From positions 62,001 to 126,000 of the forward strand of contig CANSGD010000869.1 of assembly GCA_947645195.1 (NCBI GenBank): a stretch of 64,000 bases of DNA, in the 5' to 3' direction. This document shows, piece after piece, positions 58,970 to 64,000 of this stretch; position 1 is the first letter of the stretch, and the number at the start of each line of letters is the position of its first letter. The notes beneath the pieces were generated by a model. It saw nothing but the letters and a program-made list of their open reading frames with translations, made no database searches and was not told where the DNA came from. A program made the translations under genes and the position numbers. The DNA is from Patellifolia procumbens. Taxonomy: Eukaryota > Streptophyta > Magnoliopsida > Caryophyllales > Amaranthaceae.

Positions 58970-60208
58970 TAAGTTTAGAAGTCATCAGAATCCATGGATG
59001 ACAGTGGCAGAAGAGAAGCTGCAATGGAGTATAGTTCAGTTGGTGTAGTTATTGAAGAAGGTATGTTTTAGTTACTCCCTTTTTTTCATTTGCTTCTAAT
59101 TTGCTTTCATTTGCAACTTATTTTATTTCATTTACTTAATTTTTGTTTTCAGTTAGACTAAAACACGTAAATGAAACAATAAGATAAGTAACTGAAATTA
59201 AAACACATCCAACTGAAATAAAAAATATCAACTGGATTTCTTGTAAACCAACTGAACAAAAATTGAAACCAACTGAACAAAAATTGAAACCAACTGAAAT
59301 AAAAATGAAACCAACTGGAAAAAAAATGAAAACAACTGAAAGTCGTCCGGCCAAATGTTATGGTCGGACGCGTCTGATGCGTCTGACCCAATATCTTCTC
59401 TAAATTAATTGGAATAGTTTTACATAATAACACCCTAAATTTATTTTTATTAGTGAGAACGTTTTTCCGAAAGTTAACTATGAACGATACTTTTTTATCT
59501 TGGTGGTCCTCGCGCATCGCGCATGGCCCCACAACTAGTAAAGCTAAGATTGACTTTTACCATACAACTGAGAAAAAAGAAATATGTCATGTTTACTAGT
59601 GTTTTGGCACCACACACAAAAAGTAAGGGAGTAAATTGTTCACTCTCTTCCGTTCTAGGAGACGTGGAAGTTTTAATTAGTGTTCGTGGACCAAAAGAGG
59701 ACCTACAATTGAACTCCTTAATCTCTAAAGGTGTTCGGATCATTGGTTACACTTTGAATTATTCATTCTCGTAGATGTAATACCCCGAATTTTGATAAAT
59801 TAATATATTATTCTATTTTAATTAAAAACGTTTCAATATGAATTTTATGGAATTTTCTTTGATTTATTTCGATTTATTATTTGAAAAAAAAACATTTATC
59901 ATTTTAATGATATAATATTATTTATATTATTAATGTTATTATTTCATATTGAAATTATTTTAAAGAAACATTTTGAAATTTAATGTTATTTTATGTACAT
60001 CTTATGTACTTAGCTAATTTGATGTACAACTTTTTAAAAGCTTGATTACTACTCATACCACTTATACTACTTATCACATATCACTTATCACTTATTACTT
60101 ATCACCCAACTCAAAGCTCTTATCACCCTCATCATCACCTTCCTCCTTCACCCAACAACCATTAATGGTTTCTCCAAAATCTCAAGCAAACTATAAACTC
60201 CCACTTGT

Positions 60209-60366
60209 AAAAATCAGATTTTTCCCACTTGCAAGAAATCAGATTTTTCCACTACAAAAATCTGATTCACTTACACACTTGAGTCAAACAAGCAATCCCT
60301 CTTCAACCTCCCTACTACCCTCATCAATGGTGCTTGACCATTCAAACAAAAATCAGATTTTTCCCC
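60209..60366. promoter_or_regulatory. Repeated AAATCAGATTT motifs upstream of TATA
   Basis: Three direct copies of AAATCAGATTTTTCC lie at about 60210, 60236 and 60350. One inverted copy, AAAAATCTGATT, is at 60256. The core AAATCAGATTT is itself nearly palindromic. The last copy ends just 4-5 bp before the TATA box. They are probable promoter or enhancer elements of the LTR. Confidence 0.55.
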
Positions 60367-60369
60367 TCC

Positions 60370-60377
60370 TATAAATA
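60370..60377 (+). promoter_or_regulatory. LTR TATA box
   Basis: TATAAATA in the context CTCCTATAAATACCCAAC, typical of plant core promoters. Transcription would start about 30 bp downstream. Confidence 0.6.
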
Positions 60378-61644
60378 CCCAACTCAACCCACTCAAATAA
60401 TCAAGCAAACATCACTCAAGGTTTGCTTCACCTCTCCTTCCTTCTTCTCTTTAATTTCTGATTTTATTAACCACCATTAAAACAAAACTAAAGCTTAAAA
60501 ACAAACCACTTAAACCACCACAAATCTCCCTCCGTCGACACCAATCGCCGCCGCACAGCAGCAGCGACCACCTCCGCCACCAAGTAGTGGCAGCTGCTGC
60601 CACCACAACGCAGCTCTCCCCCCCCCTTTCGCTGCCACAACGCAGCCCAACCACCACCAAAAAAAAAGAAGAAACGCAGCCCTTACTGCCGCCTAGCCTA
60701 GCCGCAACGCCGGCCACCCACCGTGGCCACCAAGGTCGCCGGAATCCAGCAGCCATCCCACCCCTCTGTTTTTCCTTCCTTCCTCTTCTACTGCTTCTCT
60801 TCTTTTATTCCTCCTCATGTTTTGTTTTTATTAAACCCAAAATAACCCAAAGCCTCCTTACTCACTTAAATTGATCCAAAGCCCAATCTTACTCTCTCCC
60901 AAATCAGATTTTTAATTCTAAGTTAGCCCAACACTCTAAAAGGACCCATCCTTCTTTGCTAGTTATTTTGTTTAATTAAAATAAAACTTTCATTTTAAGT
61001 TTATTATTACTATTAATGTTTCTATTAACTTTTCATAACTCAAAAATATTTCTAAGTTTCTAAAATAAAATGATAAATATATTGAAGTTGATTATTTATG
61101 TTTATATAAATTATTTATAACGTTTAAGTACTTAAAATGATTTTTATCAATAAATTCGAGAAACTTAAACTTCGATTTATAAACTTCTTTAAATAATGAG
61201 CTTCTTTAAGTTATTAAATTGTTTAAGTTATTTATTTATAAAATCATAAGGGGTTATTTAGGAAACTAACTTTAGATTTCGCTTAATTGTAGACTCCGAT
61301 TGCGTAGACGAGGATTTCCAAGAGTGTTGATTCGTTTGTGATTTAGTTTCAAGCACGCTTCAAGAGGTAATTACCAATGTTCATCCACAAGTAGATTCCG
61401 TAAAATAAAACGATTTAACTTTGAGATTGTGTGAATTAATGATGTGATTATGTGATAATAAAGTTAATATGTAGATATTGATTATGGATTGGTTATGGAT
61501 TATGATTATTAATTTAAGTATGAATTATGAGTAATGAAATGGATAACAAGAATGGATCTTCATCATGAACCGTAAATATGGAAGTTGTATTATGGACTAT
61601 GACAATGACTATTATGATGGGATTTAAAATAGTAAATTAAAATC

Positions 61645-61647
<3 letters not shown>

Positions 61648-61684
<37 letters not shown>

Positions 61685-61740
61685 TATTATTATTACTATT
61701 AATATTATTATTATTGTTATTATTAATATCGTTATTATTT
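61648..61740. repeat. ATT microsatellite
   Basis: More than 25 ATT/ACT trinucleotides with a few interruptions, inside the LTR. Confidence 0.95.
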
Positions 61741-62174
61741 CACATGGTTATTATAATCGTTATTAATAATTATGAAAGTTATAAACGGAAGTTGACATTG
61801 TGATGAACCAATGGAAATGGTTATGAGTTAATGTAACAATGATAGTTGAGATTATGGATATGCTATCGGAATTAGCTATGTATGAAACGAGTTATGGAAG
61901 TGGAGTAACGGTTTTAACTCTCGGTTAAATGAACGATGTAGATATGAAATGTGTTATGTGATAACTTGAAGTAAAAACTATAAATCACTTAAAGTGAAAT
62001 AAAGGAAGGAAATGATGAACAGGTTGCCCTGTATGGGAGGTTCAGCGGCCACCTACAGGTTCTTTTGTTACTATGCTGATTTTTCTGTTATTTGTCTTCC
62101 TTCTATCTTGATGTGTTTCCAAGTTAGAAAGGTGTGCACACTAGGGACTCTGTTTTATGGCCAATGTTACTTTT

Positions 62175-62278
62175 AGTGAGTTGTTACAGGGTGTCCCTGG
62201 CTCACAGTGAGTTGTTACAGGTTTCCCTGGCTCACATTATTGTAGTAAGTTGTTACAGGGTGTCCCTGGCTTACTGGC
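62175..62278. repeat. Three-unit GTTACAGG-TGTCCCTGGCT repeat
   Basis: GAGTTGTTACAGGGTGTCCC-TGGCTCAC repeats three times in close succession (one unit has lost 'GTG'). It lies in the R/U5 part of the LTR; no function is evident. Confidence 0.85.
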
Positions 62279-62858
62279 TTTCTCTTTCCTCTCCTTAAAC
62301 GGTCAAAATATTCTTAATTATTTAATTAATTGAAATTATGTGATTATTAACCTTACAGATATATATGTATGCACTTATGTGACTATTAATTGTATTTATA
62401 TATGTATATGTGCTATGCTTTCGACTCTATTAAACTATTATTTTCACAAAGTAATTTCAACTTAAGTATTTTACGGGATGGAGTTGGAATTACTCAGTTT
62501 ATCTGATTTTTGGGAGCTTGTCTCTCTTGTCTTTTTTCATGATTATTTGCAGGTGGGTGATCGAGGGGAATTATGAGAGTTCATCTAGAAGTTGTCATCC
62601 ACCTAGCTTAATATTTTGCTTCCGCTGGAACTCTGAAACACTTAGTATTTAGCACTTAACGAACTAGTTTAAATTCGGTTGTAAGGATGATTTTAATTAA
62701 GTTTGGAATGAATATGTTTTAGTTACTTAGCCTTGCACTTAATTCCAAGGAGTTGAGTGCGGCGGTAACGCTCCATCCGAATCAAACCCTCGTTGATTTC
62801 CCCTCAAACGAGTTTTATTAATATTAAAAGGGTTCGGTTTGGGCGGGGTGTTACAGAA

Positions 62859-62872
62859 TGGTTATCAGAGCG
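62859..62872 (+). promoter_or_regulatory. Primer-binding site of the large element
   Basis: TGGTTATCAGAGCG lies 3 bp after the LTR end. It equals the iMet primer site TGGTATCAGAGC with one extra T. Confidence 0.75.
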
Positions 62873-63112
62873 GAGTTAGATTAATTAGGGCAATTTTAAA
62901 ATAATAAAATATGGAAATTAGGATTAATGAATAAATTAAGGTTAAAATTTGGAAACAGTTTCGCAAAATTTTAAAATATGGAAGGTCTTAGGATAAAAAT
63001 GGAATTAAGGATTAAAATGTGAGTTTAATGGGGTAAACTTGGGTATGAATTAGTTGTTTATTTATATGTGAAAGTACTTTGTACTTATTAATTGTTTATT
63101 ATGTTTTGTTAG

Positions 63113-63670
63113 ATGGCTAGAACGCGTTTAACCGCAAGGAAGTGCACTAGGACCCCACACCAAGGACCCTACCTACTTAGGATGAGAACCGGAGAGTCTA
63201 TTTCAGCATGCATCTACAGGCTACGCCTCACCATGAAGTGTTACCATCTTAACGAAGGTTATGGACATTCGGACTACCTTGCACCACCTAGGCAAGCCGA
63301 TGTCTTACTCTATACACTCCCCGACCATGGACATTATGCGGAGATCAAGCGAGAATATTCCGACATATTAAGGAACGAAAGGCCTAACTACGAGAGGTAT
63401 ACCTTTAAAGGGAAGTGGTACCTTACGTTGAACTACCTCCAGAAAAGGATTCTCGACGCTAGAGCCAAGTGGCTCAACGACCTTCATCTTTCCGCCGAAA
63501 GAGAGGAGCCAAATGTTAGCGACAATGAAGAGGTAGAGAGCGATCCCGTACCACTCGTCGAGAACCATGGTGAGAACATAGTGGAGGATGAGGAAGAAGA
63601 CCCATCTGAGGATGAGGAACAAGACCCATCCGAGAATGAAGAAGAAGATCCCTCCGAATACGAGGAATGA
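63113..63670 (+). CDS. Element ORF with histone H3-tail-like N-terminus (185 aa)
   Basis: The ORF starts at the first ATG after the leader and begins MARTRLTARKCTRTPHQ. Nine of the first twelve residues match the histone H3 start (MARTKQTARKST), with K4 replaced by R, Q5 by L and S10 by C. The middle (about residues 25-140) is basic and aromatic (LAPPRQADVLLYTLPDHGHY, FKGKWYLTLNYLQKRILDAR) and may be a gag-like or family-specific fold; I do not recognise it. The tail from about residue 130 is strongly acidic, with repeats of EEDPSE/EQDPSE. It has no zinc knuckle or protease. It lies where gag is expected in a gypsy-type element. It is uninterrupted, so it may be under constraint or young. Confidence 0.7.
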   Translation: MARTRLTARKCTRTPHQGPYLLRMRTGESISACIYRLRLTMKCYHLNEGYGHSDYLAPPRQADVLLYTLPDHGHYAEIKREYSDILRNERPNYERYTFKGKWYLTLNYLQKRILDARAKWLNDLHLSAEREEPNVSDNEEVESDPVPLVENHGENIVEDEEEDPSEDEEQDPSENEEEDPSEYEE

Positions 63671-64000
63671 GACCCTCGACCTTAGTTATGCCTAACCTAA
63701 TAGGAAGCTAAGATTGTAGTAGACTTACTAATTCTAGTTTAATTATCTATGTGATGTTGTTATGTTCTATCTAACCGAGTTGGGACTTTTACTATGTCAT
63801 GAATGAAATGGTTATGATACCGTTGTGGTCACGAAATGATGGTACGTTTATGTGATTTGAACATGATGAGTATTACTTGAACATGATGGGTGGATTAATG
63901 AATGAATCGGGTGAAAACATGATTGTGTATTTGTATGAATTAGTTCTTATGTGAACGGTGGAAACACCAAATGTGAATAACGCAGATAGCTTATGCAATA
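63671..64000 (+). other. Non-coding interior after the ORF
   Basis: No open frame continues from the ORF, and no protease or RT motif is present before the window ends. It contains repeated GAACATGATG(A/G)GT phrases at 63860 and 63880. Confidence 0.5.

Larger units (their letters stand above)
58547..59400. mobile_element. Mutator-like element with captured DUF642 fragment (854 bp)
   Basis: It is the same family as 46069-46824: both share GTCTGACCCAATAT, TTTCGTCGGACGAAG, AACCAACTGAAC repeats and the right arm, whose complement here is GAGAAGATATTGGGTCAGAC. The flanks are TAAATTAAA (58538-58546) and TAAATTAAT (59401-59409), 9 bp with one mismatch. The left tip lost about 15 bp. The interior holds a DUF642 gene fragment and a CCCAAA microsatellite. 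Confidence 0.85.
59776..62855 (+). mobile_element. 5' LTR of the large gypsy-type element (3,080 bp)
   Basis: The ends are TGTAAT...GTTACA. A TATA box at 60370 splits it into a U3 of about 620 bp and a long R/U5. It contains AAATCAGATTTTT repeats upstream of the TATA box, an ATT microsatellite (61648-61740) and GTTACAGGGTGTCCCTGGCT repeats (62180-62275). The GC-rich stretch 60530-60740 has open frames on both strands that look fortuitous. Confidence 0.85.
59776..64000 (+). mobile_element. Large gypsy-type LTR element, 5' part (LARD-like)
   Basis: A 3,080-bp LTR is followed by a primer site, a leader and a 185-residue ORF. After that ORF (63671-64000) no gag-pol reading appears before the window ends. 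The LTR terminus TGTAATACCCCGAATTTT and ...GGGGTGTTACA match the Ty3/gypsy-type solo LTR at 35905. A large element with very long LTRs and a single non-pol ORF would be a non-autonomous LARD, but the 3' part is unseen. Confidence 0.75.

Noticed and set aside
60451..60874. Open frames on both strands in the LTR
   Set aside because: A GC-rich CCACC stretch avoids stops by composition; no protein features, and position inside U5/R of an LTR.
1..64000. CRISPR arrays, operons, riboswitches, bacterial insertion sequences
   Set aside because: Repeats here are eukaryotic transposon arrays without regular unique spacers, and all gene families are plant nuclear.

Overview
This is plant nuclear DNA, almost certainly from a eudicot with a repeat-rich genome. 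The DNA is AT-rich. It holds Ty1/copia and Ty3/gypsy LTR retrotransposons with tRNA-iMet-type primer sites, plant L1-like LINEs with a C-terminal RNase H, Stowaway, Tourist, hAT and CACTA miniature elements, Mutator-like elements (MULEs), and fragments of plant genes (CYP96A-type P450, KCR-type reductase, PPR, DUF642, SAC-domain). Caryophyllales is plausible, but the sequence alone does not prove it. I see no intact host gene; nearly every recognisable gene is a transposon gene, a captured fragment or a pseudogene.

Layout. 1-2908: 5' leader and LTR of a minus-strand copia element entering from the left, with a Stowaway MITE inside. 2909-5084: a short non-TE island with two possible exons on the minus strand, one of them SAC-phosphatase-like. 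5094-14597: a 1.3-kb MULE (9-bp target duplication GAAAAAATA) split by an 8.2-kb degraded copia element (5-bp duplication AAAAC). 14607-19040: CACTA-like debris, then a second degraded minus-strand copia element, itself split by a 409-bp MULE and a 1,247-bp solo LTR (duplication CATAC). 19040-23440: gypsy-like LTR debris and a triple nest (long-TIR element > Tourist-like element > Stowaway). 23463-28361: a complete-length but dead LINE with a 14-bp target duplication.

30093-40465: two diverged copies of one unit of about 2.7 kb, separated by a 1,420-bp Pack-MULE (9-bp duplication TAAGAGCAA) carrying KCR-like and PPR-like fragments on opposite strands. The copies differ by a Tourist MITE in the left one and by a 2,659-bp gypsy-type solo LTR plus a Stowaway in the right one. 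40918-43756: SINE, hAT-like MITE, Stowaway, mini-CACTA and a TRIM-like element. 44096-46031: a CYP96A-type P450 pseudogene with two stops, one frameshift and a 434-bp insertion, and a MULE 38 bp upstream of its ATG. 47770-52550: a second dead LINE. 52551-57934: a possible spliced transcription unit of unknown function. 58547-59400: a second MULE of the same TIR family, holding a DUF642 fragment. 59776-64000: the 5' part of a large gypsy-type element with a 3,080-bp LTR, primer site and one 185-residue ORF whose N-terminus resembles the histone H3 tail.

The best candidates for something new are that H3-tail-like ORF, the two gene-capturing MULEs, and the Tourist element whose interior is a tandem array related to its own terminus. 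Boundaries given with target-site duplications were read directly from the sequence. Family names for degraded pieces rest on motif recognition without database searches.
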